DNA of 64,000 nucleotides from Adenophora triphylla var. japonica (Eukaryota; Streptophyta; Magnoliopsida; Asterales; Campanulaceae): assembly GCA_022495995.1 (NCBI GenBank), contig JAFEMH010000342.1:62001-126000 (forward strand), in the 5' to 3' direction. The notes beneath the pieces are model-generated. The model ran no database searches, was not told where the DNA came from, and saw only the letters and a list, made by a program, of their open reading frames with translations. Positions 1 to 10,847 of the stretch are shown here, one piece after another. The stretch's first letter is position 1. The number at the start of each line of letters is the position of its first letter. The position numbers and the translations under genes were made by a program.

Positions 1-832
1 CACAAAAATTATGAAAAAATGAAAAATAATTTTAGTGCAATAGGCATTTTAGATAAAAGGTGTTGTTAGCATAAAATAGGTATTATTTGTGAGTGGAATA
101 TAAAATAGTAACGGGATAATTGGTGTAAATAGAGTAGGTTTTAGGGAAAACCTGTTTCTCCATAAGTTATAAAAAGTCCACTTTAAAACAGTGAATTTAG
201 GCTTTAAAACACCAAGTTGATATATTTAAAAACAAGACTTTTTATAACTTATGGAGAAACAGGTTTCTCCCAAAATTTTCTGGTGTAAATATAACAAGTG
301 CGTGGGGGATTCACAATTTTTTTAGAATGACTAGTTAAATTACACTAAAAAAAAATATCAATTGTGGAACTTAATTAAATTCTTGCACTAATTTACCACT
401 AAACTAGACACATTACTTGATCATTATGTGTACAATGTGTACAAATATTTTTAAACATGTGTATAAATATTTTAAAATATTTTTTTCCTATTAAATTTGG
501 GACTTGACTGGGTGCACCCGTAGTTGATAAGGTGGATTTGCACTTAACAAAAAACAAGTGAGTTCCATTCAATAAAAATATTATAATGTTTTATTGGTTG
601 ATGTAATTTTTATTTGGAAGAAAAAAATAACAACTGCAAGCTAAAAAAATAGGAGTATTTATTACTCCCTCGTCTCCAAATAATTGCCTAAATTTAACAA
701 AAAAAAAAAAAAAGAAGAATATTCGAAATTTGTGGATGTTACTAAAATGTCTCTCATCTTACAAAAACTTCTAATTCACACTTAAACTTATAATTCAATA
801 TAGTAAGATCATTGATTGTTTTTATATACTGA
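1..832. other. AT-rich intergenic DNA
   Basis: No gene is visible. The stretch holds the small foldback element at 139-276. At 661-676 there is a lone sequence like a Stowaway terminus, with no partner terminus nearby. Confidence 0.6.
139..276. mobile_element. MITE-like foldback element
   Basis: The left arm (139-178) and right arm (236-276) are inverted repeats of about 40 bp. The inner 28 bp, containing CTGTTTCTCCATAAGTTAT, match without error. The spacer is about 57 bp and non-coding. The decamer TGGTGTAAAT lies on both sides (121-130 and 281-290) but not immediately at the arms, so it is not a clear target duplication. This is probably a MITE of unknown superfamily. Confidence 0.5.
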
Positions 833-862
833 CTAGTAAAAGCCCGTGTCCAAGGACACGTG
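833..862 (-). mobile_element. Possible Helitron 3' terminus
   Basis: Read on the minus strand there is a perfect 7-bp hairpin (CGTGTCC, loop TT, GGACACG; 845-860) followed by GGCTTTTACTAG and then T. A terminal hairpin about 10 bp before CTRR, inserted next to T, is the known pattern of plant Helitron 3' ends. The element body would extend rightward, but I could not find its TC start, so this rests on the end motif alone. Confidence 0.35.
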
Positions 863-1312
863 TTTTTTTTTTAAAATTAATTTTTTTAAAATTAATTTTT
901 TTAATTTAATTTTTTTAAGGGCAAAATGGGAAAGTGACAACTTAGTGAGGGCAAAATGGAAAATTTGGCAGACGAAACTGTTCATTGTACTGTTCATCCC
1001 CTTTGCCATTTATACTATAGATGTTACTAAAAATGCTTTAATTTAATATTTTTTTCAAATATTTGTTAAAATAAAATTTAGGGATTCACTATTTATTTAA
1101 GTAGACAAGGAGTAATAAGTTGGTTGGTTAGTTGGGTAATGGGTTAGTAGCTAACCTAGAAATAGAACGCATCGGGCCAACCAATTGGAGTGGATCATTA
1201 CTTCTAGCATCCACATGCCATACTTTAATCTATCAAATGAATAAATTAAAACTACCTGTATCGGTAATAAGCTCTACCTCAATTCATATTTGATGTCCTT
1301 TTTTTTTTTTTT

Positions 1313-1415
1313 TATATGTGAGATCAAAATTTAAATCTCACCAAATAAATTTTAGCAGTTTTCAAGTGTCATTCTTTTAATTTTTATAAATTAAGCTATT
1401 CATTAATAAAATCCA
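1313..1415 (+). mobile_element. Degenerate SINE 3' part
   Basis: The end, TTCATTAATAAAA, and the preceding segment resemble the 3' half of the SINE at 52910-53067, including a decayed box-B region (AAATTTAAATCTC). The 5' half and target duplications are not recognisable. Confidence 0.3.
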
Positions 1416-2005
1416 ATCAGATGTATTCTTTTATCCTTTTTTTATTTTCTTTGCTTTTCTTGTAAAGATGACCCTCTCCGGTTTATTTTATGAAAAGTAA
1501 TTAGAGCAAATTATCAAGATTTCAAATTAAATATAATACATAATTTTTTTTAAATGACAAATTAACTGCTATATTTATTATTTGATGAATAAATTTTAAT
1601 AATAATAAAGTCTAAGGAAAGTGAACTAGTCATCAAGGAAAACAAAGCCCATAAAATAAAATATAACTAAGCAATTCACAACCGTAATCGCAGCCCAACA
1701 AGATAATCCAGATTATAGATGAAGGAAGTAGCTAGCGTGTCGTCAGGCCCATAAATTAGGAAACATGGGCCACATCCTGTTCTAAAAAAAAAATATTATT
1801 GGAACTTTGAAGTAAAATGTACTTAAATGACTCTTCAGCATATAGAGCTCCTTTTTACCAGGATTTTGGAAGGGTTTATGAAATGAGAAGTCCCATAATA
1901 AAAAAATAAAAAATAAATAAGCGTTCGTTCATATCAGGAATCTCTCAGTTGTCGATCGAGTGACTATTCTTTTTTGACTTTCCATTGGCTTGGTGTGAAG
2001 TGTAC
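1416..2005. other. AT-rich intergenic DNA
   Basis: No gene, repeat or regulatory signal could be supported here. It borders the Copia-1 insertion site. Confidence 0.5.
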
Positions 2006-2041
2006 CTTAGTGATAGAAATACAATAGAGTCCTAATTTATA

Positions 2042-2305
2042 CTCCCTCCGTCCCGGCCGACTTAGGACTTTTTGCCATTTTGGGCGTCCCACCCGATTTA
2101 GGACGACCCAAAATGGAAACCTTAAATCACTATTCTCTCCACTCATTCTCTCTCCTACATTATTTTAATACTCACAACACCATTATAATTTACTATTCCC
2201 TCCACTCATTCTCTCTCCTATTTTTAAATTACACTCCCAACATTTACCTTTTCCTTAATCCCCGTGCCATTTCAAAAAATCCTAAGTCGGCCGGGACGGA
2301 GGGAG
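2042..2305. mobile_element. Stowaway MITE 1
   Basis: The 264-bp element has CTCCCTCCGTCCCGGCCGA at one end and its inverted copy at the other, with TA at 2040-2041 and 2306-2307. The 3' LTR of Copia-1 shows the empty site with a single TA. Confidence 0.93.
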
Positions 2306-2429
2306 TATTCCTTTATTTCTTGTATATTCTTTCCTTGTAGGTTTCTCCAATTATGGTTACACAATTGTATTTGTAATAGAGTAGGATTCTGTACTTATTC
2401 CTTCCATATAGGACTCTCCAAGACATGTA

Positions 2430-2716
2430 CTCACTTCGTCCCGATCGAAGTATTCGATAAGGACAATTGCACGAGAATTAAGGAAAGTGATGTAAGAAAG
2501 AGAAAAGTTTAAATGTTGTAAGTATAAAAAATTAAATAGGAGAGAGAATGAGTGGAAGGAATAGTTAGGAGAGAGAATGTTGTGAGTGTAAAAGTAAAGT
2601 AGGAGAGAGAATGAGTGGGTGGAATAGTGAAAAAACTTTCCTTTTTTGGGTATGAGACATTTTAAATGGGACGCCCAAAATAGAAAGTTGGGACACTTCG
2701 GCCGGGATGGAGGGAG
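2430..2716. mobile_element. Stowaway MITE 2
   Basis: The 287-bp element has termini CTCACTTCGTCCC and an inverted GGGATGGAGGGAG, with TA at 2428-2429 and 2717-2718. The empty site is seen in the 3' LTR near 10780. Confidence 0.9.
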
Positions 2717-2762
2717 TATATATATATTTCAATAATGAATGAATAAATCAAGTTATTCAATA

Positions 2763-3045
2763 CTCCCTCCGTCCCACCTCACTTGACACCCAAGAGGTGG
2801 GCACAAGAACTAAGAAAAAAGAATAAAATAAAAAAAATGTGTGGTAGAAAATGAATAGAGAGAATGAGTGGGATAAATAGTAGTGTTGGTTGAATAAATT
2901 GAGTGATGAAAAATGAAGAGAGAGAATGAGTGGTGGGGTCCATCTAATATAAAAATATAAAAAGTAGACTATTTTTGGGAGGTGTCAAGTGAGCTGGAAT
3001 GGCCCAAAATAGAAATAAGTGTCAAGTGAGCTGGGACGGAGGGAG
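2763..3045. mobile_element. Stowaway MITE 3
   Basis: The 283-bp element has termini CTCCCTCCGTCCCACCTCAC and the inverted partner ending GGGACGGAGGGAG, with TA at 2761-2762 and 3046-3047. The empty site is present in the 3' LTR near 10827. Confidence 0.93.
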
Positions 3046-3062
3046 TATTCTCTTTCTATACA

Positions 3063-3078
3063 TGGTATCAGAGCTCAT
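3063..3078 (+). promoter_or_regulatory. Copia-1 primer binding site
   Basis: TGGTATCAGAGC directly follows the 5' LTR. This is the standard plant Copia primer site, complementary to the 3' end of initiator tRNA-Met. Confidence 0.9.
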
Positions 3079-3237
3079 GATTTGGCAAGGTCTAGGGTTC
3101 AAATCTTCCAGCTTGCATTTATCCTAAAAAAATTTATAAAGGGTACGTATTGGCCCAATTATACCCCTATAACTCCACGTATGCACGCGAGGGGAAGTGT
3201 TAATATCTAAGCATGATATATGTTGTGGGTGCCCTCT

Positions 3238-3735
3238 CTAACACCTTAAGGTTTTAGAGGAGTTGGTTGGTCGAGGACTGTTGCTGAAGCTGGGGGTTGG
3301 TGCTTGAGCTAGGAGAGGGCATTGAGTAACATAATGTCCTTGAGTTCGGCACCATTGACACTTCCCCTTGAATGGAACCGTAGGACTGGGGTGTTGAAGT
3401 TTGTCTGAGCCGTGGGGTTGGAAGAAGACCATGCTGAGGGTTAGGAGAGCGAGGTGGATATGGGAACCGAGGTGGCTGTTTGTTGGTAGCATGAACAGAG
3501 GCCGGAAAAGTGGGTGTGGTTTTTGTGGTTTGTTTGATGGTGAGTTCTTTTGTGATTAATTTTTTATGAAGCTCATCAAAAGATATGGGATTTTCCCTAC
3601 TTTGAACCGCAAGAACTATGCTATCAAAGTCGGGATCATTGAGTTGGTCAAGAACTTTATCAATGAGATCTTCGGGATCTAGAGGTCTTCCTAGAGAAGA
3701 AATTTGGTCGGCACAAGTTTTAAGGTCATGCATGT
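3238..3735 (-). pseudogene. Copia-1 gag remnant, inverted
   Basis: On the minus strand this encodes the C-terminal half of a Copia Gag: a UBN2-like segment (ISSLGRPLDPEDLIDKVLDQ, SFDELHKKL) followed, after a frameshift, by a zinc knuckle (CQWCRTQGHYVTQC). Gag should lie on the plus strand here, because the LTRs, primer site and downstream reverse transcriptase all read plus. The segment has therefore been inverted, with one junction at about 3735 where plus-strand reverse transcriptase coding begins. It cannot make a Gag protein. Confidence 0.75.
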
Positions 3736-4614
3736 CTCTGATTCTTCTCTCTTCGTACTTCGTCATGGTTCTGATTTTATTTATCTGTTAGTCTATGTGG
3801 ACGATATTATTCTCACCGGGTCTAATCCTACTCTCTTAAATTCCTTTATTTCTGCCTTTTCCTCTCGGTTTTCTCTTAAGGACCTTGGCACACTCTCTTA
3901 TTTTCTAGGTGTTGAGGTCATTCCTCATCCTTATGGTCTTCTGCTTTCTCAACACAAATATATTCTTGATATTCTTTCAAAGGCAAACTTGAGCAATGCT
4001 AAACCGGTTCCCACCCCAATGGTTGTTCACCCATGTCTTATTGCCTCTTAAAGCCCGTCTCTCCTTGATTCCACGGTATATAGGGCTTGGTTGGTAGCTT
4101 ACAATATTTATCACTTACACATCTTGATATATCCTTTGCTGTGAATCGCCTGTCTCAGTTTCTGCAGAATCCCACTGAGGAACATTGGGCCGCCCTCAAA
4201 AGACTTCTCAGATATCTTGCGGGTACTTCTTCTCATGGTCTTCTTATCAGACATGCTTCTACAATTAATCTTCATGCATTCACAGACGCGGATTGGGTAT
4301 GTGATAGAGATACTTTCCGTTCCACCTCTGGTTACATTGTTTATTTGGGTCACAATCCTATTTCTTGGAGCTCCCGCAAACAGAGAACTCTAGCTCGCTC
4401 TTCCACTGAAGCCGAGTATCGAGCCGTTGCTGCTACAACTGCGGAAATTCTTTGGGTTCAAAATCTTCTCAAAGAGTTATCCGCTCCTCACACTCCTACT
4501 CCTGTTATATTTTGTGACAACTTGGGCGCCACATATGTTGCTGCGAATCCACGGTTCCACTTCCGGATGAAGCATCTTAGTCTTGACTATCATTTTGTAC
4601 GACAGCATGTCAAG
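3736..4614 (+). pseudogene. Copia-1 reverse transcriptase and RNase H
   Basis: The reading frame starts in the middle of the reverse transcriptase at the catalytic segment YVDDIILTGSN and continues through the connection region (PVPTPMV). A TAA at 4049 and a frameshift near 4085 break it. It resumes with [20 protein letters not shown] and RNase H ([17 protein letters not shown]). The frame ends where Athila-1 is inserted, at HFVRQHV. The last part of RNase H is found at 10486-10629. Domain order and residues identify Copia (RVT_2 type). Confidence 0.88.
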
Positions 4615-5912
4615 TGATAGGCTAAAGTCACACACCTATAAATTAATTGCCAAGACTCGGCTACAAAACTGCAGCTAGGACAAGTCCAGGGTCGATCCAC
4701 TGAAGAACGGTTATTTATTTGCACAATTGTCATTTGACAAGATTGGGAGTCTGCTTGATTATTATTAAATTCCTAAGACGGGAATTAAAAACTAAGTTGT
4801 AAACAATTAAAGGAAAGCACTTTGGATCAATTATTTTTCCCGTCTATCATTCAAATATCATTGGTTAACTCTTTTCAATTTTACCCTATTCACTCGATCA
4901 CGAGATGTATTTCAATCTCTATTTCTTTCTTTGATATTAGCTAATAACAGTGACACACTCACTAATAACCCTAACCAATACCTAAACCTAACTGACACAG
5001 TCTAGATTCACAATATCGATTGATTCCGATTTAAGATATTAAGATCGAGAACACGTTCTAATGCTATTTCAATTAGATACTTGTCTATTTTCTTCTACTT
5101 CTTCACAATTTACCATGACACATGCATAAACCATAAAGTTGCTGCTTACGAAACCCTAAATTGACACAATCTTATGGAATTCTAGCAATAAATTAATAAC
5201 CAAGATTTAACAGTCGGCATAATTGAAAAACCCTAGAATTAATTCAAACAATTAAGAACAGAAGAAAATATGAATAGGACAAAAGATATGAAAAGAAATT
5301 AACCTCAATTGAAATCCAGAACGGTTCCAATAATTAAATCCAAAGCAAAGATTCTCCATGAAAAGCAATAAACACTCTAGGAAAAAATAAATAAAAGTCA
5401 AATCCTAAAATTATTGTCAAAAGAAGTATATATACTCCTCCACCCTAAAAACCTAATTATATAAGGAAAAGAAAATAGAAAATAAAAAGAAACTAAAATA
5501 GCTTCCCAAAATCAGCCACGCACCACGCCAGGAACAAAAGGACGGGTCAAAGTCAACTCAGCAAGTGGAATATGAATAGCACGAATCGTGCTTAATTTTT
5601 AGGTTGTGCTGAATTCGGAAACGAGTCGTGAATAGTGTCACCACTCGTGCCATTGTTTCCAATCCAATTTCTAGTTTTTCACATTAGTCACTTTACTTTT
5701 CAGCTTTTCAGTTTGGCCTCTGAACTTTATATTTTCAGCTTACTCCCCAATTTTCCATAATTGCATCTTGGTCCTTGGATTACAATAAGATCTCACTAAA
5801 TCCCCTCAATACATATTTCATCAAATTACATCAAACCTATACTAAATACATGAAAATAAAGAATTATAGGAACGGAAACATAGGAAATATATAGTATAAA
5901 TCCGTCCTATCA
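4615..5912 (-). repeat. Athila-1 3' LTR
   Basis: The LTR starts TGATAGGC and ends CCTATCA on the plus strand, and closely matches 9185-10485. On the minus strand a TATA-like TATATA lies at 5427-5434. An odd-centred dyad, AGCACGAATCGTGCT, is at 5578-5592. Confidence 0.9.
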
Positions 5913-6814
5913 AATATTCCCATGCTTAAACCATTACTCGTCCCTGAGTAATATCCTAAACTCCAATCTAACACCGGTCTAAAACAGATGCATGGAGGAT
6001 AAATGATTCCTAGTCTCCTCTAATCCGCCAACACAAGTAAATGAAAAATAATAACCATCGGAGTAATAGAAACTCCGTTTCCTTATAACACCAAAATATA
6101 AACAATGAAAATAATGACCTTAGCTTGATACCAACTCCCATGATAAAACGATATCCAAATTAAGGTCCACACAAATAAAAGCCAAAGAGAACTAAATATG
6201 TCATATGTTTCCCCCACGCTTGGCTCACACTACATACACCCTCATAAAAAGAAATCATTGTTAAGGTTGCGATCCTTAAACAAAGATTTACCTCGTGAAA
6301 AGCACCAACACCCCTTATAACTCCAAAAATTGAACGAGGGTTTCTAAATCCTAGGCACCACTATCCAAACCTCCTACTCCATAGTGATCCTACCCAACAC
6401 TCCAAAACTTTCCTTATGTCTCCAACTCCAGTGATATAAAAGATAGTATACATTTCACATCCTCACCTTTTGCCTAGGTGCCGTTTTCGGTTTTCACCTA
6501 GCCTCTCATTTTTTTATAATTTTTTTTAACTTTTTTTTTTCACTTCCTCACCTTTTGCCTAGGTGTCGTTTTCAATTTTCACCTAGCCACTCTATCTTTC
6601 TTTTTTTCTCTCTTTTTTTTTGAAAACAATATTTACATATACAATATTCATCCTTCCCCCCACGCTTAAACTAGACATTGCCCTCAATGACACTAAACAA
6701 TAAATACGGGACAATAAAAATATGGGGAAAAGGGCACCAAGAAAACTAAATAGGGGACATGGAGGTCCCACTATCATGGACCTCATCAATATAAGGGGGA
6801 TGAAAGAAATTTTT
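5913..6814. other. Athila-1 non-coding 3' interior
   Basis: No open frame with recognisable pol or env similarity occurs between the protease remnant and the 3' LTR. Two imperfect copies of a segment containing CCTCACCTTTTGCCTAGGTG (near 6463 and 6546) form a short local duplication. Confidence 0.6.
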
Positions 6815-7517
6815 TCAAGTTACCTCTAAAAGATGATTTGGTTCAATGACATGCCTCCCCGTTTGAGACCATTTAAGTTTCCCCTTTTTCGTCTCCACTT
6901 CCTTTGCTTTCTTCTTCTCCCTTGGTGGCTCTCCTTTCTTCTTCTTATCCAGCTTCACTTTTGGAGACTCAACATCAACATCATCTATCTTTGTCCCATT
7001 CTTGATACCTGGCTCACTCAAATTCATGGCACAAACCTTGCGCTCATTCTTGGGAAAAGTCTTATCACCAAACATATTAAAACTCACCACTTTTCCATCA
7101 AACTCCATAGTTAACGAGCGATTCTTCACATCAAGCTTGGTGTCATAAGTAGACATAAATGATCTCCCCAACAGAATGGGAGCCTCATAATCAGTCTCCA
7201 TATCAAGAATAAAGAAATTCGCCGGAAATATCAAATCACCAACTTTCACCTCAACATCGATCTCTAACCACCCCCTTAGGGTATGCATTAGACTTATCTG
7301 CCAATTGTATAACCACCCTAGTGTCTTCCAACTTACCCAACTTAAGTTCTTCAAATAATGCATAAGGCATAACATTAATTGAAGCCCCCAAGTCATGCAT
7401 GGCTTTATGAAAATTACTCCCCCCAAACGAAACCGAAATTACAAACATACCTGGGTCACTACATTTCTTTGGCATCTTTTTCTGATAAATCGCAGACACA
7501 TGCTCCAAGATCTTCAC
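6815..7517 (-). pseudogene. Athila-1 protease remnant
   Basis: The minus-strand frames 7517-7251 and 7426-6815 together cover a retropepsin region. DLGASINVMPYALFEEL carries the active-site position, with DLG in place of the usual D-S/T-G, followed by VIQLADKS and then FFILDMETDYEAPILLGRSF. A frameshift near 7260-7300 separates the two halves. A basic tail (KKKKGEPPREKKK) follows. No reverse transcriptase is present after it. Confidence 0.8.
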
Positions 7518-7538
7518 CTTTTTCTGACTCTTTTCCTT

Positions 7539-9066
7539 CTAATTTCTCTTCATTGTACACAATTCCTTCAAAAATTTTGCATATCTCGGAACTGTCTGAA
7601 GAAGATCTAAAAATGGAATATTTAACTCTAGTCTCTTGAATGTGTCAAAGATAGCCTTGTCAGGCTCCGATTTTCTATCCTCCCTCAATGCATAAGGAAA
7701 CGGAGGGACTGTCTCATAAATAGGAAATACGGGTGGAGTATACTCCTCTTCAGGGATTTTCTCTTCCACCTTCTTCTCCACCTCCAACTCTGGCTCAACA
7801 ATCTTTTCAACCTTCTGTTCAGGCTCTATAGACACCATTTTCCCATCAACTTTCTTCTTCCTCCTCACATAAACAGCACAAACAGATGGCTTAGGATTTG
7901 GTTCAGCTCCAGATGGCAACTTCCCCGAATCCTTAGCCTCCAACCTCCCAACTTCATCGGCAAGCTGACTTATATGCTTCTCTAGACTGTTGATACTTGA
8001 CTCAGTCCGCTGCTAAAACTGTTGGAAATTCCCATTCATGGTAGACATGCTATGTGCTAATGACCGGACCATGTCCTCTGTAGACTGTCCTTGCGGCTGC
8101 TGCTGTCCAACGGGTGCTCTGTACTGATTAAACAGGTTGCCCTGATACTGCTGACCCTGCTGGTACCCATGCTGATTATTGAATGGCTGCCCCCTGAAAC
8201 CTTGTTGACCATGAACCAACGTTTTCAACAAACTTTTAACATCCTCAATCTCAGCCTCCAACTTGCTAGTTTTATCACCCGATCCTACTGCACTTACTTG
8301 TCTAATACTAGACCTTCTTCCATGAGTTCTTGTGCTCTTAGCCAATTCCTCTATCAACTTCTTTGCATCCCAGGTAGTTTTATTCAAAATACTACCTCCA
8401 CAAGAAGCATCCACCAACCGTTTATCCTGCTCAGTTAATCCCCCATACAAGTATACAATTAACTGCTCATCATCAAAATCATGATATGGGCAACTTCTGC
8501 AAAGCTTATAGAACCGGTGGTAATACTCATAAAAAGATTCATCAGATCGCTGTTCCATATTACTGATATCCCGTTTCATAACATTGATTTGATCAAGAGG
8601 GAAGAACTCATAAAGAAATACCTCTTTCAGCTGCTGCCAAAAGGCAGTGCAGCCGGTCTCATACTCTCACATATCTGCACAAACTGCGCCACGTGCTGAT
8701 TAGGATTTTCCCCTGGCATCCCATTGAAATGGGACAACTGATTCAACAACCCCGACTTCAATTCAAAAGTAACCCCAGTAGGTAACTCAGGGAACTGAAC
8801 TGCTTGTGGTTGCTCATTCCAGTTCGGAGAATCCTCTGCCTCAATGTCCGAAGTGGGGGAGGTGAATTATTATAGCCTCGTCCATTACCCTCATTATTCA
8901 CAACCTCCGGGTTGTTATCACCCCTGTCGTTATTATTATTCATCTCGTCCCGCTGCAAATTTCTCCTGCACCTGAAATATCTTTCGATTTCCGGAACAAA
9001 GGGACTAGCAAGTTGATTAGCAGAATGGGTATGGACCATAAAAGGTTCCACACCACAAGATGACAA
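7539..9066 (-). pseudogene. Athila-1 gag remnant
   Basis: Three minus-strand pieces make up a Gypsy Gag. The N-terminal part (9066-8758) contains FVPEIERYFRCRRNLQ. The central retrotransposon-gag part (8579-8013) contains SDESFYEYYHRFYKLCRSCP and VDASCGGSILNKTT and ends in a Q/G-rich segment. The C-terminal acidic part (7943-7539) contains FDTFKRLELNIPFLDLLQ. Stops and frameshifts separate the pieces, and the zinc knuckle present in Athila-2 is not seen here. Confidence 0.82.
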
Positions 9067-9162
9067 TAATAATAAATCTCAACTAATAGGTAACAAGAAA
9101 AAGAAAAAGAAAAAGAAATAGATTAAGAAAAAGAATAAGAGTGCAAACAAATAAACACCGTT

Positions 9163-9179
9163 CCCCGGCAACGGCGTCA
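9163..9179 (-). promoter_or_regulatory. Athila-1 primer binding site
   Basis: On the minus strand TGACGCCGTTGCCGGGG follows the 5' LTR after a 5-nt spacer. It matches the tRNA-Asp type site TGGCGCCGTTGCCGGG of Athila/Tat elements with one change (GG to GA). Confidence 0.85.
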
Positions 9180-9184
9180 AAATT

Positions 9185-10485
9185 TGATAGGCTAAAGTCG
9201 CACGCCTACAAATTAATTATCAAGACTCGGCTACAAAACTGCAGCTAGGACAAGTTCAGGATCGATCCACTGAAGAACGGTTATTTATTTGCACAATTGT
9301 CACTTGACAAGATTGGGGGTCTGCTTGATTATTATCAAATTCCTAAGACGGGAATTAAAAACTAAGTTGTAAACAATTAAAGAAAAGCACTTTGGATCAG
9401 TTATTTTCCCCGTCTATCATTTAAATATCATCGATTAACTCTTTTCACTTTTACCCTATTCACTCGATCACTAGATGTATTTCAATCTCTATCTCTTTCT
9501 TTGATAGTATCTAATAGCAGTGACACACTCACTAATAACCCTAATGAATACCTAAACCTAACTGACACAGTCTAGATTCACAATATCGATTGATTTTGAT
9601 TTAAGAGATTAAGATCGAGAACACGTTCTAATGCTATTTCAATTAGATACTTGTCTATTTTCTTCTTCTTCTTCACAATTTACCATGACACATGCATAAA
9701 CCATAAAGTTGCTACTTACGAAACCCTAAATTGACACAATCTTATGAAATTCTAGCAATAAATTAATAACCAAGATTTAACAGTCGGCCTAATTGAAAAA
9801 CCCTAGAAGTTAATTCAAACAATTAAGAACATAAGAAAATAAGAATAGGACAAAAGATATGAAAAGAAATTAACCTCAATTGAAATCCAGAACGGTTCCA
9901 ATAATTAAATCCAAAGCAAAGATTCTCCATGAAAAGCAATAAACACTCTAGGAAAAAAATAAATAAAAGTCAAAACCCTAAAATTATTGTCAAAAGAAGT
10001 ATATATACTCCTCCACTCTAAAAACCTAATTATATAAGGAAAAGAAAATAGAAAATAAAAAGAAACTAAAATAGCTTCCCAAAATCAGCCACGCATCAAG
10101 CCAGGAACAAAAGGACGGGTCAAAGTCAACTCAGCAAGTGGAATATGAATAGCACGAATTGTGCTTAATTTTTAGGTCGTGCTGAATTCGGAAACGAGTC
10201 GTGAATAGTGTCACCACTCGTGCCATTGTTTCCAATCCAATTTTCAGCTTTTCACTTTGGTCACTTTACTTTTCAGCTTTTCAGTTTGGCCCCTGAATTT
10301 TATATTTTCAGCTTACTCCCCAATTTTCCATAATTGCAGCTTGGTCATTGGATTACAATAAGATCTCACTAAATTCTCTCAATACATATTTCATCAAATT
10401 ACATCAAACCTATACTAAATACATGAAAATAAAAAATTATAGAGACGAAAACATAGGAAATATATAGTATAAATCCGTCTTATCA
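9185..10485 (-). repeat. Athila-1 5' LTR
   Basis: This is the 1301-bp partner of 4615-5912. It begins TGATAGGC on the plus strand and ends CTTATCA next to the resumed Copia-1 RNase H. Confidence 0.9.
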
Positions 10486-10629
10486 CCAGGATAACTCTCT
10501 CAGAGTCGCTCACATTACGGCTGGGGACCAACTCCCAGACATTCTCACTAAGCCACTCCCTCGTTCACATTTTGATACAGCTGTATCCAAGATTGAACTT
10601 TTCTCCCGACCGTCCATCTTGCGGGGGCA
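10486..10629 (+). pseudogene. Copia-1 RNase H C-terminal end
   Basis: Coding resumes after Athila-1 with SLRVAHITAGDQLPDILTKP, the conserved Copia RNase H tail, and continues to SRPSILRGHD next to the 3' LTR. The purine-rich GCGGGGGCA just before 10630 is the likely polypurine tract. Confidence 0.85.
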
Positions 10630-10842
10630 TGATAGAGATACAATAGATTCTAATTTATATTCCTTTATTTCTTGTATATTCTTTCCGTGTAGGTCTCGTC
10701 AATTATGGTTACACAATTGTATTTGTAATAGAGTAGGATTTTGTACTTATTCCTTCCATATAGAACTCTCCAAGACATGTATATATATATATTTCAATAA
10801 TGAATGAATAAATCAAATTATTCAATATTCTCTTTCTCTACA
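10630..10842 (+). repeat. Copia-1 3' LTR
   Basis: The 213-bp LTR runs TG to CA with no MITE. It therefore records the three empty sites for MITEs 1-3 of the 5' LTR. The target duplication CTTAG follows at once. Confidence 0.92.
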
Positions 10843-10847
10843 CTTAG

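Larger units (their letters stand above)
2011..3062 (+). repeat. Copia-1 5' LTR with three MITEs
   Basis: The LTR is 1052 bp long, against 213 bp for its partner at 10630-10842. Removing the three MITEs, each with one TA, leaves 212 bp that align along the whole 3' LTR. It ends in CA directly before the primer site. Confidence 0.92.
4615..10485 (-). mobile_element. Athila-1, pol-less Gypsy element
   Basis: A 5.9-kb Ty3/Gypsy element on the minus strand interrupts the RNase H of Copia-1. Its LTRs are 4615-5912 and 9185-10485 (about 1.3 kb). Inside are gag and protease remnants but no reverse transcriptase, RNase H or integrase, so it is a non-autonomous derivative. Flanking pentamers TCAAG and CCAGG look like a decayed target duplication. 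LTR, gag and protease resemble the Athila-2 copy at 41-47 kb. Assignment to Athila rests on that relative's reverse transcriptase and on the tRNA-Asp type primer site. Confidence 0.85.
2011..10842 (+). mobile_element. Copia-1, old nested Ty1/Copia element
   Basis: The element runs from TG at 2011 to CA at 10842. A 5-bp target duplication, CTTAG, lies at 2006-2010 and 10843-10847. The inside holds a tRNA-Met type primer site, an inverted gag remnant, reverse transcriptase and RNase H remnants, and the nested Athila-1. Without the nested insertions its LTRs are 212-213 bp. It is inactive: protease, integrase and most of the reverse transcriptase are missing, and stops and frameshifts are present. 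Confidence 0.92.

Noticed and set aside
661..676. Stowaway MITE beginning ACTCCCTCGTCTCC
   Set aside because: No inverted partner with TA was found within several hundred bases.
3019..3210. Small plus-strand frame over the Copia-1 LTR end and leader
   Set aside because: It crosses a MITE end, the LTR boundary and the primer site, so it is a chance frame.
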